Source of the DNA: Anthoceros angustus
Taxonomy: Eukaryota; Streptophyta; Anthocerotopsida; Anthocerotales; Anthocerotaceae
DNA length: 64,000 bases
Reading direction: 5' to 3'
Assembly: GCA_010909165.1 (NCBI GenBank)
Contig: MU008198.1
Coordinates: 274,704 to 338,703, forward strand
Numbering within the stretch: the first letter of the stretch is position 1; each line of letters opens with the position of its first letter. The notes below the pieces were generated by a model. The model was not told the origin of the DNA. It made no database searches and saw only the letters and a list, made by a program, of their open reading frames with translations. Positions 21,744 through 32,908 of this stretch are shown piece after piece. A program made the translations under genes and the position numbers.

Positions 21744-23405
21744 ATGAATCTCGTAGCCGCTACCGACCTCGGCAGCAAGTCACTGCGGGCCACGGGCTGG
21801 GCTTTTCTCGCGCTCATCGCGTTGGCGGCCATCTGTGTGCTCAAGGACGGCTGGGTCAGCAGCGATGGCAGCAGCTGGCTGGCAGCCACCGCTCCCGGCA
21901 TGTCGTCTCTCTCCAAGGACTCGATTCTGGACCGCCACTTCTTCCAACAGGAGCTGCAGCAGGCGGAGGCCAGGATTCTCAACCGGACAGCAGATCTGCT
22001 GGGAAGCGGCTCGGGGCGCGCCTCCAGTGTGCTACCCACCACCGACGTAGCCAGGTTGTTGAGTCTTGTTCCGGGATCGACATCGGGCGGTGGGGAGCAG
22101 GAAGTGAAGCGGTTGAGGAAGCTTCAGTACTGCCACAGGTTCAAGGGCGTCCTGGGCAAGGAGCTGGCGGCCACGACCATGGATCCTTGGCAGCCGGCGG
22201 GGAAGTTTCTTCTCCCTCTCTGCTCTTACGGCCAGATCTCCAACCGGCTGAACTGCATACGGAACTACCTGCTTCTGGCGGTGCTGCTGAACCGGACCTT
22301 GGTGATTCCTGAGCTAGAGACTGGGCCTGCGGGGGGCTACGTGTATGGGCTGGTGATCGACATTCAGCACGCCCGCAGGTGCATCGGCGACGTCGCTAAT
22401 GTGACCATCATCAGCCTGAACGAGTACCGGGCGCGGATTTCCGGGGGCCGCTTTGCCGGGGCTGGGACGGGAGGGCTGGCCCCGGCCATGAAGAATGTGA
22501 GGGTGCAGATTGACAGGATCCTCTGCTGGCAGGAGAATTGCGAGAAGAGGACTCCTCGGAGGCTGTGGGGCGACCAGCCTTCGGATGTGGTGTTTCCTGG
22601 GACAGTTGAGGAGTCGAATGCTTTCAGGCTGGTGCATTCGGTGGCGGACTTGGTTAACGTGTTCGGAGGGGTGAAGGAACGCCTCATTTCCTTCGGAGAT
22701 TTGTTTAATACCGTCAAGCTGACGGACCTCCCGCAGAACATCACGCTGCGCCCGGAACTCCCGTTGCACAACTTGAAGTGCAACATGTTTTTCCAGCCGC
22801 ATCCCGCCATCGTCACGGTGGCCAAGGCGTTTGTGCGAACCATTCTGGGCCCGGATTTCCTGGCTGTGCATTTGCGGAGGGGGGATTTCCTGGGCGCCTG
22901 GAACAGGGAGTCTTGCACGGGAGTGGGGGAGAAGAACCTCAGATGTTGGGTGAGGCCCGTGGACGTTGTTGCAAAATGCATTGCGGAGAAGGTCCGCGGT
23001 ACCAACATTACCGTGGTGTTTGCGGCAACCAATGCGGCTCCAGTCGAGTACTCCTTGCTGGAGAGACTTCTGGCTCTTAATGATCCCCCGTTGGCCCTGG
23101 TCACAGTGCCTCGCAGCTTCGAGGAGCAGCCATTTCGGTTTACAGGTGGGTGGCACAAGCTCAATCTGGATGGCTACCCACTGGCGTTCGCTACCCTGGA
23201 CAAGCTGATATGTGCAATGAGCAGGATTTTCATGGGCACCATCGCGTCCACCTTCACGGACGACATTGTCTCTATGAGAGCTGCGCTTGGGACCTTGAGT
23301 TGCCAGGATCAAAACCTTTGTGCGAACTTCCGGTATGACCTTGATTCCCTGCCATTTTTCAACGAAACTGATACCCTTTCTAAACTGCCATACAGAAGAA
23401 GGTAG
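21744..23405 (+). CDS. O-fucosyltransferase family protein (GDP-fucose O-FucT-like), 553 aa
   Basis: This is a type II membrane glycosyltransferase, probably of the Golgi, expected to transfer fucose from GDP-fucose. Residues 18-33 form the single signal-anchor helix (WAFLALIALAAICVL) after a short cytosolic tail. The stem (about 40-120) is Ser/Gly-rich. The catalytic domain shows the plant O-FucT elements CSYGQISNRLNCIRNY from residue 160 and the GDP-fucose-binding HLRRGDF at 376-382, with a conserved Cys-rich context (ESCTGVGEKNLRCW) and the C-terminal GTIASTFTDDIVSMR block. Several N-glycosylation sequons are present (NRT, NVT, NIT, NET). The length fits the family. It is one uninterrupted exon. 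The acceptor cannot be read from the sequence. Confidence 0.9.
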   Translation: MNLVAATDLGSKSLRATGWAFLALIALAAICVLKDGWVSSDGSSWLAATAPGMSSLSKDSILDRHFFQQELQQAEARILNRTADLLGSGSGRASSVLPTTDVARLLSLVPGSTSGGGEQEVKRLRKLQYCHRFKGVLGKELAATTMDPWQPAGKFLLPLCSYGQISNRLNCIRNYLLLAVLLNRTLVIPELETGPAGGYVYGLVIDIQHARRCIGDVANVTIISLNEYRARISGGRFAGAGTGGLAPAMKNVRVQIDRILCWQENCEKRTPRRLWGDQPSDVVFPGTVEESNAFRLVHSVADLVNVFGGVKERLISFGDLFNTVKLTDLPQNITLRPELPLHNLKCNMFFQPHPAIVTVAKAFVRTILGPDFLAVHLRRGDFLGAWNRESCTGVGEKNLRCWVRPVDVVAKCIAEKVRGTNITVVFAATNAAPVEYSLLERLLALNDPPLALVTVPRSFEEQPFRFTGGWHKLNLDGYPLAFATLDKLICAMSRIFMGTIASTFTDDIVSMRAALGTLSCQDQNLCANFRYDLDSLPFFNETDTLSKLPYRRR

Positions 23406-25085
23406 TCTAGGCCCATCCACCAGGCGGTCCATCACCCTCGGGGGCTTCGCGGAACAGGGTGTTGGATGCCTTCCTTTTTGGTTTCTAGTAGAGCCAGCCT
23501 TTTCACTAGGTCTGTACTATTGTTTTACATGCCAGATGGCATGCTTGGGTCATTTATTATGTATCATGCAATATATGTAGGTTGAAATGATACAACCGAC
23601 CCACTCTTCAAAATCAACCGACCCACAAGCTATGCAACACACTTGGCAGTGTTTGCCTAAATTCGGAGTGTTCGGCTCCACAAATCAAGGTCTGGCTATG
23701 CTTTTTTCTTCTGCAATTGTACATTGAACTTATTGTGGTAACTTCAAAAATGAACTAATTCCAGGTATGCTTTTTTTGCTGCTTGTTGAGGTAAATTTAA
23801 AAATAAATTGGTTCCAGTGATGCTTTGCTTTTTCTTGCGCAACTGCACACTGAACTTTTGGTAGAGAAGAACTATAATAACAAACAAGATCCAACAAAAG
23901 TCCATTAACTGTAAGCAGAAGAAAAAGAAGAAGAATAACGAAGAAGAATTTTAGTCTACTTGGATAGACATTCCATCATGGGACTTGGTACAAGCGACTT
24001 GCACTAAGGGCATCCATTCCCTTTAGGGACCCGATCTAAGTCCATGATGCTTAAAAGTGGCCTTCTTATACATATGTGTTCATTTGGACACACAATCATC
24101 TTAGGCGGACAGGCGGCACAGATCATCTTAGGCAGAACCTCCAGTCACACACAAAACTTGAAAGTCTAGCAGCACCCAAGAGAAAGTTCTAGGAAGAACG
24201 AGATGCAGGTGGACGAATTACTTATCTACTCCAGCTTTTCTTATTAAGAGACAATGGAATCGAGACCCTTGGAGAAGTTGGCTTCAGTCGACAGCAGCGA
24301 ACCTTGTCGTGTTCCAGCTGCTTTGCTACATGATCGACGCCAACGAAAGACGTTTATCATATCATACACCGAGATTATATTTCGGATATCCGTCTACCGC
24401 TTCATGTGCGCCAGCTTATGCTAGGTTTGCATGTAGTCCGACCTGGGCAAAAACCTGCCCCGTGCCGCAAAAGGTCAAAAAAAGTTTGTCATTTTCCGGT
24501 GATCTAACAATCGGGTTGGGCATTTTGGCTGAGTTTATTTTTGGGTACCCCTCAACTTTGCCAAGTCGGGCAAAGCCCAAAACTGGCGGAACGTCAGAAG
24601 GGTCCTTTTACATTCCGTTTCTTAATACTGTTGTAAATGATGCGTCGGGCCAATGAAACCATATAATTCACCCGTTACTTTTGACTTACATGTTTTTTTT
24701 ATTAGGATGTGCAAAATTGTCCACAGAACAACTCCCAACGCTCGAGAACCAAGGTCAGTTGTAGGTTAAGTGTTGAGTTGGTTGTAGATGAAGTGTTGAG
24801 ATGGTCTTGAGTCGAGACACAAACTCTGACTCATGCTTCTTTGATGGAATGTTTCGTACTCTTTCAATTGCTAAGATAATGAAGAGATATTCTTCTACCT
24901 CCTTCACTTGATTGCCTTGTGACTCTTCTTCTTAGTCAAGACTAGAGCACATCACTCACATCCATTGTAAGGACTACTACCAAGACCTTTACAATTGCAC
25001 ACAAACAATTACAAGCACAAAGCTAAGAGCTATGCAAGGACTAGGCTCAAGTGTTCAACCTTTAGTGGCATGAAGACTTTACAAG
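23406..25085. other. intergenic with dispersed repeat fragments
   Basis: No gene is recognised. Two stretches resemble DNA 5-6 kb downstream: 23583-23700 (ACCACAAGCTATG-type word and CTCCACAAATCAAGGT) resembles 29650-29760, and 23925-24110 (AAGAAGAATTTTA, CATCATGGGACT, AAGGGCATCCA, CATTTGGACACACA) resembles 29100-29310. They look like parts of one dispersed repeat family. Confidence 0.5.
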
Positions 25086-25089
25086 TATC

Positions 25090-25260
25090 TTGAATATGGC
25101 TCTGATATCATGAATACGATAATTCTGGAAGCAGGTTAATATACGAACCTCTTCTTTTGGTTTTGGACCCCCTTCACGAAATCGACACAGTCCTTAAAAC
25201 AGGGTTTTAGCGCATTCTTCAAAATGATATTACCTTGTTGTTCCCTCTACAAACAGAAAG
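25090..25260 (-). mobile_element. copia LTR/primer-binding-site remnant
   Basis: On the minus strand, TTATCGTATTCA is followed by TGATATCAGAGCCATA, close to the copia primer-binding site with its LTR edge. The LTR would extend rightwards from about 25105. The first 35 bases of this putative LTR resemble 29485-29520 (TAATTTTGAAAGGAAGTTAATATGCG against TAATTCTGGAAGCAGGTTAATATACG). No pol is found nearby, so it is a solo or deleted remnant. Confidence 0.45.
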
Positions 25261-25914
25261 TCTGCATTTTTTCCATTGACATGATAGAGAGCCAATCTAG
25301 AAACCCGACCGCCCAGCGCACTCCGTGATGTGTTCATGGACACTATTCAATAAATTCAGATCAAAACTAAACATGGTTCTACATTGGAAAGAAACAAAAT
25401 CGAAGGTTGTGTGTGGACGCTGACAAACCAGCGTCTACATCAAATGGGACAAGAATGGTAAACTTTAAAACGAGCACATGTAGGTGGCTACACCTAGAAT
25501 GATTCCTCATGGGGACCAATTAATCTGTAACTCATATAGGCCTTGAGCTAACACTGAATGTTTGACCACGTCTAAGTTCCGCATGTGCTTCACTTATGGG
25601 TCGTCAAAACTGCCGTTCTCACCCATGGCCTTGGCGTCTTCGTTTTCCTTAACTCTTGCCTCCTCAACCACTTACGTACGCACCCGGCAGATGTGGTCGT
25701 AGCTCATATATGCATCATTCCTTTGCCGTTTTGGTTTAGGACGATGTTCACGCCTGCCCGGGTTTCGGGTTTCACGGGTTTGAATCATTGCCTTTGTCAA
25801 ACAAGTAACTTATTCCCTCAACCGTCAGAATGCATGTTTTAAATTGAATGAGCAAACATACGACACATTTCACATGTTGGATCATAATGTACAGCCTTGG
25901 TCGATAGCAAAGAT

Positions 25915-25990
25915 GGTAACAGCGTCTGTTTAGAAAGGGGTTTCTCCTGTCAAAAGGGGTTTTGGAAAAAATCCCAACCTTATTTCGACG
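25915..25990 (-). repeat. dispersed repeat family R1, inverted fragment
   Basis: The reverse complement matches 4550-4610 of R1 copy 1 (CAGGAGAAACCCCTTTC and ACAGACGCTGTT). Only the terminal part of R1 is present. Confidence 0.6.
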
Positions 25991-26214
25991 GAAACTCAAG
26001 TTGGTTTGGTTTTGTTGGTTTTGTAGGTGTTCATCCATCGGTGCATTCTCCCGCACCACTTCTACCGAGTCATTTACCGCATTGCTTTTGTACTCGTTCA
26101 TGGCGATTTAGTCGATGTGATGAAGGGCTAGTGACCTCATTGTTCCATAATTTCGCCATGTCCGTAGTTTCGTGATTTTGTGTGGTTTTGTATGTTTTTG
26201 TATACCGGGGGCCT

Positions 26215-27505
26215 AGGCGCGCATAAGTGCGCTCTAAACAACGCTTATGCAAACTTGTGCACGACTGCAAAAAGAACGCGAAAAATAATCTTCTAATGGG
26301 GAAACATGTCCTTTGAGGTCCGAGGATGCCGAACTCCCAACAAAATAACAAGTAGTAGACATCGCGGAGGTTCACCTAGACCGCCTCTCATATCTATCCT
26401 ATGCCCTAATGCGAATAAGAACACCCTATCCCCTTTTATCCTTTACTGTTTCCGTCTCTTTGTGACCTAGTACCGTTATCATCAAACATGCTAGGGGCCC
26501 ATGGTGAACAAGTGCATGTACCGAGCAGGGGCCAAGTGCGCGCTGGTCACGGCGCACCGAGCAAGGGGCCCGTGCAGCACTTGCAGCACGCGCAGAGAAG
26601 GAGGCCAGTGCACGCACAAGTGCGCACCCAAGGTCAAGAAGGGCCTGAGCATGAACCCATATGGTTCATGCCTCCTGCATTCCTGCATTCATCCAAAGAA
26701 AAAGAGCAAAAGTCTAAAAAACCCTTAAAACCCTAAAAAATCACAAAAAAGTCCAGTTTTTTGAGGCAAGTGCGCGCACTTGCCCTAAAATTTTTTTGAA
26801 TTATTTTGTATTTGTTTTGATATTTTTGTTGTTTTAAAGGGTTCCTTTCGACGTTTTCAACCTTTTTTGTGCACCTCTCTAATGTGGATATGTTCTTATC
26901 TTTACTTAACCCTCATCTTTTTCCTAGTGGTTAAAACTTTGAACTAGTAGTGAGAACCTTTGCATCTTTTGAATCTTGAGACGCTTGGCGTGGGCTCAAG
27001 TGCGAGACCATGCCACTCTCATTCTCTTGCATGTGGATCAAGAATATCAGTCAACGAAGATATTATTGTCCCAATGTCTAAGAAACAAAGTCTGTAAAAT
27101 TCTCGGGCGAGTATAGTCTTAGGATTGGTGGTATGAATGAAAGGTTGGTGCGCAAACAAGTTTGCGCACAGTCTAACAAGCCTAAAAACTCTAAAGCGTT
27201 TGTATCGTCCAACACACGCAATGATTGCGGATGTTGGAGACTGTTAGATGTAAGTGCGCGCATAAGTTCTTGTATCATGTCATTTGAAAGAAAAAGCCGA
27301 GCGAGAATGGGACTTTAGGTTTTGCCACGCTTGCAATCTACAATCTCAAATAACGTGTATCAAAACAATTATTCAAAGGTTGCGGGTGACATGTCTGTGA
27401 GAAATACCAAAAGGCGATTATAGTGCGGATTTTTCAAGTGCAAAAGGGTCCGTACATCCGGTTGCAAAAATTTCGGGAGAAACCCTTTCTTGACGTTGTT
27501 TGGTG
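26215..27505 (+). repeat. R1 family cluster with GTGCGC dyads
   Basis: 27140-27505 aligns with 4269-4612. The whole stretch is dotted with GTGCGC/GCGCAC words, among them a perfect 20-nt palindrome at 26765-26784 (centre TGCGCGCA) and a 10-nt-arm inverted repeat at 27148-27169 (GTGCGCAAAC). Open frames here are not convincing. Confidence 0.5.
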
Positions 27506-28220
27506 ACCAGTATTGAAACACGTGCCCAAGAGGTATGACCTCTACAGTACAATGGTCGCAGCCTTGAATGAGCTCGACAAAAGGGAGGAAACTTGAGCGA
27601 GCCGTGGCTCTCTTCACCGTTTTGATCCCTCTATAATTTTCGACCATTAATATAACATCATGAGTAATTTCAAACTCGCGATCAACTAACCATTGAGATT
27701 AGAAGATCTTTGCTATGATTTTGGGTTCAAAACTACAAAGTTTTTACTATGCTGGCCAAAGTAAGGATGTTTGAGTCGAACCATGGACCATGCTCATTTA
27801 GCTCTTTTATCAAACAACATCACCTACTATCATAAATAAACCCAAATGGGACGCGACCATGGTTTACAAAGAACAATGGGTAGGGCGTGCATGGGGAGGG
27901 CGTGCATGGGGATGATGTCGGCCAGCCGGCGCCCATGGGTAGGGCGTACATGGTGAGGGCGCTCGCTGGCCAGTGCTGTCCTTATGGACTCGTAATCTAA
28001 AACTCTTCTTAGTTCATACCACAGTTGCACCCATTTTCCAAAAATCTATAAACCTATTTTCATTCATCCATTCGTACTGTACCATGTGCAGCTTAGTTCT
28101 CGAAGAATATATGGACATGTTCAGGTACCCACCAAAAGGTGGTGCATAGTGTTTCTATGAGACTTCCGTGTAAATAGACGGCGACGTTGCTCGCGAATAA
28201 GGAGTCGGTCTACTAGGCAG
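27506..28220. other. intergenic, low-copy motifs only
   Basis: The only structure seen is a short run of near-repeats (GTAGGGCGTGCATGGGGAGGGCGTGCATGGG, 27879-27912, with a third variant near 27938). There is no gene. Confidence 0.4.
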
Positions 28221-28494
28221 GTCCGAGGGCGTTGGCTGGCCAGCGCCTTGTGACTCAAACTGTAATGAACGAGGGTCTCCTCAAAAGTCGAGAACCCTCA
28301 GAACCCAGTGGCCATGATTGTTCTCAAAGTTCTTGTGCGAAACCCGAAAGTGGAGGGGTCCGAGGGCGTTGGCTGGCCAGCGCCTTGTGACTCAAACTGT
28401 CATGAACGAGGGTCTCCTCAAAAGTCGAGAACCCTCAAAACCCAGCGGCCATGATTGTTCTCAAAGTTCTTGTGCGAAACCCGAAAGTGGAGGT
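28221..28494 (+). repeat. two 137-bp tandem copies
   Basis: 28221-28357 and 28358-28494 differ at only about three to four bases. Each contains a palindromic core GCTGGCCAGC. The near identity marks a recent duplication. Confidence 0.95.
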
Positions 28495-29099
28495 TAGTAT
28501 TACTATGCTTAGCCATAGGTTTGCCGTGGAATGCTCATAAATTTGTAACTTTACCGGTACTAATGGTCCTTATACATGAGTGTTGATTGGGCCCAAACTG
28601 AAGGACATTCTATGGTCCATACCCTTCGTCGGCATGCCATTTGAACCTAGTAATACTAATGCATGATAAACAATTCACACATGCTATCAGGCACGAAAAA
28701 AATAGAAAATACAGGCTCTAGAGTTTGCTAGTACCATGAAGGTTAGAGTTCAGCTTCCAGCCTAGGAACAAAAAGGGAGCCATCCAATAAAGGGAGCCAT
28801 CCAATACCTTGTTCCGCAAGCCCCTCACATTGCTGGGTGGATAGGCCTACTACTCTAGACTACCTTATGTAAGGCCGTTTCAAAATGGAGTAAGTTTCAT
28901 TGAAAAATGGCAAGGAATCAAGGTCATACAGGAAGTTAGCGCAAAGGGGTTGGTCCCTTTTAAAATTATTTAGTACAACACATAAAAATAAGTTATGAGT
29001 GCCTTCAAAATAATTAATTTATGTATATCTTCTAGAAAGGCATATACAATATCTTTTAGAAAGAATCTTCTGGAAAGTACAAACAGAAAAGGACAAGGA

Positions 29100-29330
29100 A
29101 GAAGAAGAAGAATTTTATTTAAGTCCACTAAGGACGGATTTCCGTCATGGGACTCGGTACTTAACAACTTGTACCATGGCCTGCCTAAGCTACTTGCACC
29201 AAGGGCATCCACTCCCATTAGGCACCCCATCTAAGTACCGATCTAAGCTCAGGATGCTTAATCACGACGTTCTTATAAATGTGTGTCCATTTGGCCTAAG
29301 CCATTTGGACACACATTTATAAGACAAGGA
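29100..29330 (+). repeat. dispersed repeat R3 with inverted repeat
   Basis: It resembles 23925-24110. It ends in an inverted repeat at 29272-29323 whose 17-nt arms (CTTATAAATGTGTGTCC and its complement) are perfect and flank an 18-nt centre. This could be the end of a foldback element or a hairpin in a transcript. Confidence 0.6.
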
Positions 29331-29484
29331 ATGAGGGCTATTTAAGCCTAGCCTACCTATGTGTTGTGGGTGGTGTGCTAGATTACTAGTGTGCTTGCGT
29401 ACATGTGAGGGAGTTTTGTGCTAGTATGCGTGTGGTCCCATATTGTATGGGAGCTTTGTGTTTCTCTCAATAAATGTAAAACCC

Positions 29485-30640
29485 TTTTTCTAACATGAAC
29501 ACCATAATTTTGAAAGGAAGTTAATATGCGCCCTCGGATATTGTGCCTTTTATATGTTTAAGGGAGTTTGAAGACCCATGGAATTTCCTATGGGTCTTTT
29601 GGGTCCAAAAAAGGCCTCAGAAAAAAAGTGGACGTTTGCCCTGAACAAAGCCCTTCATCAGATTTTCTCTAGGTAATCGAACCACAAGCTATGGAGCCAT
29701 GGCTTATGTACCACACGTCGCAGACTAAATGGCAAGTATTCCGCTCCACAAATCAAGGTAACCTTCAAAATTCATGGGTTCTATCTACGTAATCTTGCTA
29801 CACTTATGGTGCCAAAGAACGACGCTACTCTTTTATTTCCCGAATGCCTCCTTTGTTCCCTTGAGCGCTTCCATAGCCAACCAGCTCAGCCTATAGGTGA
29901 GCTCACTACCTCAATACGTGAATTTTTGGACTGGACCAGCCAACCAGCTCACTACCTCAATACGTGAATTTTTGGACTGGACCAGCCAACCAGCTCAGCC
30001 TGTAAGTGAGCTCACCACTTCAACATGTGAATTCCTTTATGTCCAAGTCTATGCTTGGTGAATGATTGGGTATGTGAGTTTAAGGGTTTATGTACTTCCC
30101 TCAGCATTACGTCCATGTCGCTCTTTGGTGAATGATTGGGTCGGTGATTTTAACGGTTTATGTACTTCCATTTGCTGCAGCCAATATAATTAATCAAGAC
30201 TAGTACAACATAGTTACCAAGATTCTGCCTAGATACGGATAGATTTTACCTTGCAAAGGCTATTACTCAGCAGCTTTTCCATGCCCTCATCGTTTCCATG
30301 GGAGGAAAGTGCATCCATTTTGTTGGACAATTTGTTTCTGGCCATGCGGGTTTACTTTCATCACAGGACCGGTTGCCCTGATATTCTGTTGTGCCATCGT
30401 TACAGGTGGTGGGACAAAAATCACGACGTGGCCGGGGATATGAACCATACCGGACATGCCCAAATTCCGACGTCGGTGGTTCTGCAAACTAAGAAACACT
30501 GGCGCAGCTTGAACTGACCTTGCTAAAAACAAATGCCTATGCCGCCCACAACCGTGTAACAAAGAATCAAATAGTGCGCTTTCCTACTCCTAATAAGCAA
30601 ACTAAAGGCTACTCTATTTCTGTCGCAAAACCGCCTAGAA
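29485..30640. other. intergenic with short tandem repeats
   Basis: About 29902-30010 holds a roughly 46-bp unit (CTCACTACCTCAATACGTGAATT...) repeated twice plus a diverged third copy, and 30050-30170 a further duplicated block (GGTGAATGATTGGGT, TTTATGTACTTCC). No gene is seen. The 30.5-30.64 kb part is probably the 3' flank of the membrane-protein gene. Confidence 0.5.
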
Positions 30641-32908
30641 TCAAATGTCATCCAACTCATCCCCGTAGCTCTTGGTCGTAGCAGGTTTTAAAGCACCTTC
30701 CTCTAAGAGACCTCCAGTATTTTCCGACAAAGCGACATATTTCACATTCTGCAGTGCATCCCTGTCGGTGTCGCACCTGGCCTTGCAGACGCAAAAGAAC
30801 ACTGTGTGTACCAGTACGGAGATGAAGATGACGAAAGTCATCACTAAACTCACCACTAGCACATACAGGAAAGACCACCCAAATCCTGAATTCCCTGTGA
30901 TAGCCCTTGCGAGGATGTTGGTCAAGTAGTTGATGAGGAGTCCACCATAGAAGAGGGAGAGATTTATCCCCAGCGCTAACCAAACCCGTTTTGCTGTAGT
31001 GAGAAGAGTGAAGCTCCGGATGAGGGCTTTCACTCCCCATGTCGCTGGTCTCTCCAAGATCACCAGGGGAAAAGCAAGACTCCATATTGTTGTCACATAA
31101 ATTATCCCGACAGCATAGAGAAACAACATAAAGATCTGCAACTCGATGGAAGCTGCAAGGCCACGGAGACAGTTCAGTATGAGCATCTAGGCCGTTAGAA
31201 AACGTAGACCCAGAGAATCCCCAGCCTCGGTACTTACATGCTCGAAAGACCTGCAAAATGGCTGCCAGAGAGCCGAAAACACAGTCATGGTGATAGCGCC
31301 TGTGCCAAATACACGGAGTGCAGTTTCTGGCATGGACCTGGAGGAAACAACAGGCAGGAATGCATTAGGCCACACATCCATGGCTCAGACTTCCTCTAGT
31401 TTGTGCAAAATGCTTCAAGGAAGGAAAAGGGTGCTTAAAGTTTCTACAGCTTACCTAAGAATGTCTCCAAAGAAGAAGTCAATGGGTTGCCAGATATGCC
31501 CAACCCCAAACTTCGTTCCGTAGATGCCAGCCACGGCTTCGGTCAGTGATACCACCGACACAAGGGTCAGGGCGATGAGCAGTGAGAAGGCGCATACATA
31601 CAGGAACACGATCAATGCAAAGTGACTACTGCCAGAGTTGCCGGAAGGCATGGACTCCTGATTGTCCTCGGTGGTTGGTGTATTATCTGGATTTGCATTT
31701 ACATCTTCCCCCGGATTGTAGTCAGATGCATCCGGTTGTTGGTCCCCCGCTCCCCCTGCCTCTCCGGAGCCAGTTCCATTACCATCAGCTGGTGGAGCAC
31801 CATTCTCAAATGGATCCGCCTGAGGATCCTCAACGTTGCTGTCGTCGTAGTCATCAGGTGGAGGGGCTCCCGAATCTCCCGTTAGGGGGTTAGGACCTTC
31901 TGCAGGGGGACCCTGGCTAGACTCCTCCACATCCGGTGGCGGAGGAATCAGGCTCGAATCCTCTGGAGGAGGGACCTGATTCGTGTCCTCCACATCCACT
32001 GAGGGACTGAACTGATTCGGGTCTTCCACTGGTGGAGGGAACTCATTCGGGTCTTCCACTGGTGGAGGGAACTGATTTGAGTCTTCCACTGGTGGAGGAA
32101 ACTGATTCGGGTCTTCCACTGGTGGAGGGAACTGATTTGGGTCTTCCACTGGTGGAGGGAACTGATTCGGGTCTTCCACTGGTGGAGGAAACTGATTTGG
32201 GTCTTCCACTGGTGGAGGGAACTGAAACGGGTCTTCCACTGGTGGAGGGAACTGATTCGGGTCTTCCACTGGTGGAGAGGACTGATTCGGGTCTTCTGCA
32301 TCTGGTGATGGTGGAGGGATCTGATTCGGGTCCCCCACATCTGGTTGAGGGGGCACCTCATTCGGGTCCTGTCCATCTGCCGGTTGGTCGAACTGATTGG
32401 GATCTTCCTGCGGAGGAGACTGGATCGGATCCTCCACATTCGGTGGTGGAGGTTGAGCGAACTGATTCGGGTCCTGCACATCTCCACTCCCATCTGAAGA
32501 ATAGTCTCCACTGGAGTCGTAATCCGACAGACCTCTGCCCACCACAAGGTGCCCTACTTCTGCATCTTCCTTCTCCTCAATCTCCCCAAAAAGCGGCCTG
32601 AGGAAATACTTGGGCCACGAAGAAAACGGGCCTCCGAAATAATAGAAAGCGATCTCGGACGCTGACTCTGCCACCGGCACCTTGGATGAATTCCTTCCAG
32701 CATGTAAGCTGCTCCAGTACGCATCCTCCGCAGCCAGAGTCCCTTTCAAAGCCTGATTCACTGCAGTGGAGACGAACACCAGAGGGAGGATGAAGACCAG
32801 AGTAAGCAGCAGGAGTTTCTTGGGGTGCGCCCGAATAAGCCCCAAGGACTCCTGGTAGACTCCCACGAACCCCAGGTGCGCATCGATGGGCCGCATCTGC
32901 CCCGCCAT
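30641..32908 (-). CDS. multi-pass membrane protein with DPNQFPPPVE repeats, three exons, 699 aa
   Basis: Exons on the minus strand are 32908-31455, 31337-31238 and 31186-30641 (stop included). Introns of 117 and 51 nt have clean signals (AG|GTAAGC...CTCCAG, and CAT|GTAAGT...CTAACGGCCTAG with a branch-point-like CTAAC), and phases match exactly. The N-terminus (IDAHLGFVGVYQESLGLIRAHPKKLLLLTLVFILPLVF) resembles an uncharacterised plant transmembrane family whose members start with a GFxGIYxE block and one helix. Residues about 165-375 are an acidic Pro/Asn/Asp-rich loop with about nine near-perfect 10-residue units. The C-terminal half has about four to five more helices and an acidic tail. The role is unknown. 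The large hydrophilic insert is unusual for the family as I remember it. Confidence 0.85.
32016..32300 (-). repeat. 30-bp coding tandem repeat (DPNQFPPPVE)
   Basis: About nine units of 30 bp (plus-strand GATTCGGGTCTTCCACTGGT and following bases) encode a 10-residue Pro-rich unit in frame. Variation between units is mostly synonymous or conservative (Asn to Asp/Ser, Gln to Glu), which suggests selection for length-flexible, in-frame change. Confidence 0.95.

Noticed and set aside
22314-23435. 373-codon minus-strand ORF
   Set aside because: Antisense shadow of the O-fucosyltransferase gene, whose plus frame has all family motifs.
31948-32601. Repeat-rich ORFs on both strands over the DPNQFPPPVE array
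   Set aside because: Periodic 30-bp repeats keep all frames open. The spliced minus-strand model with matching phases explains the locus.
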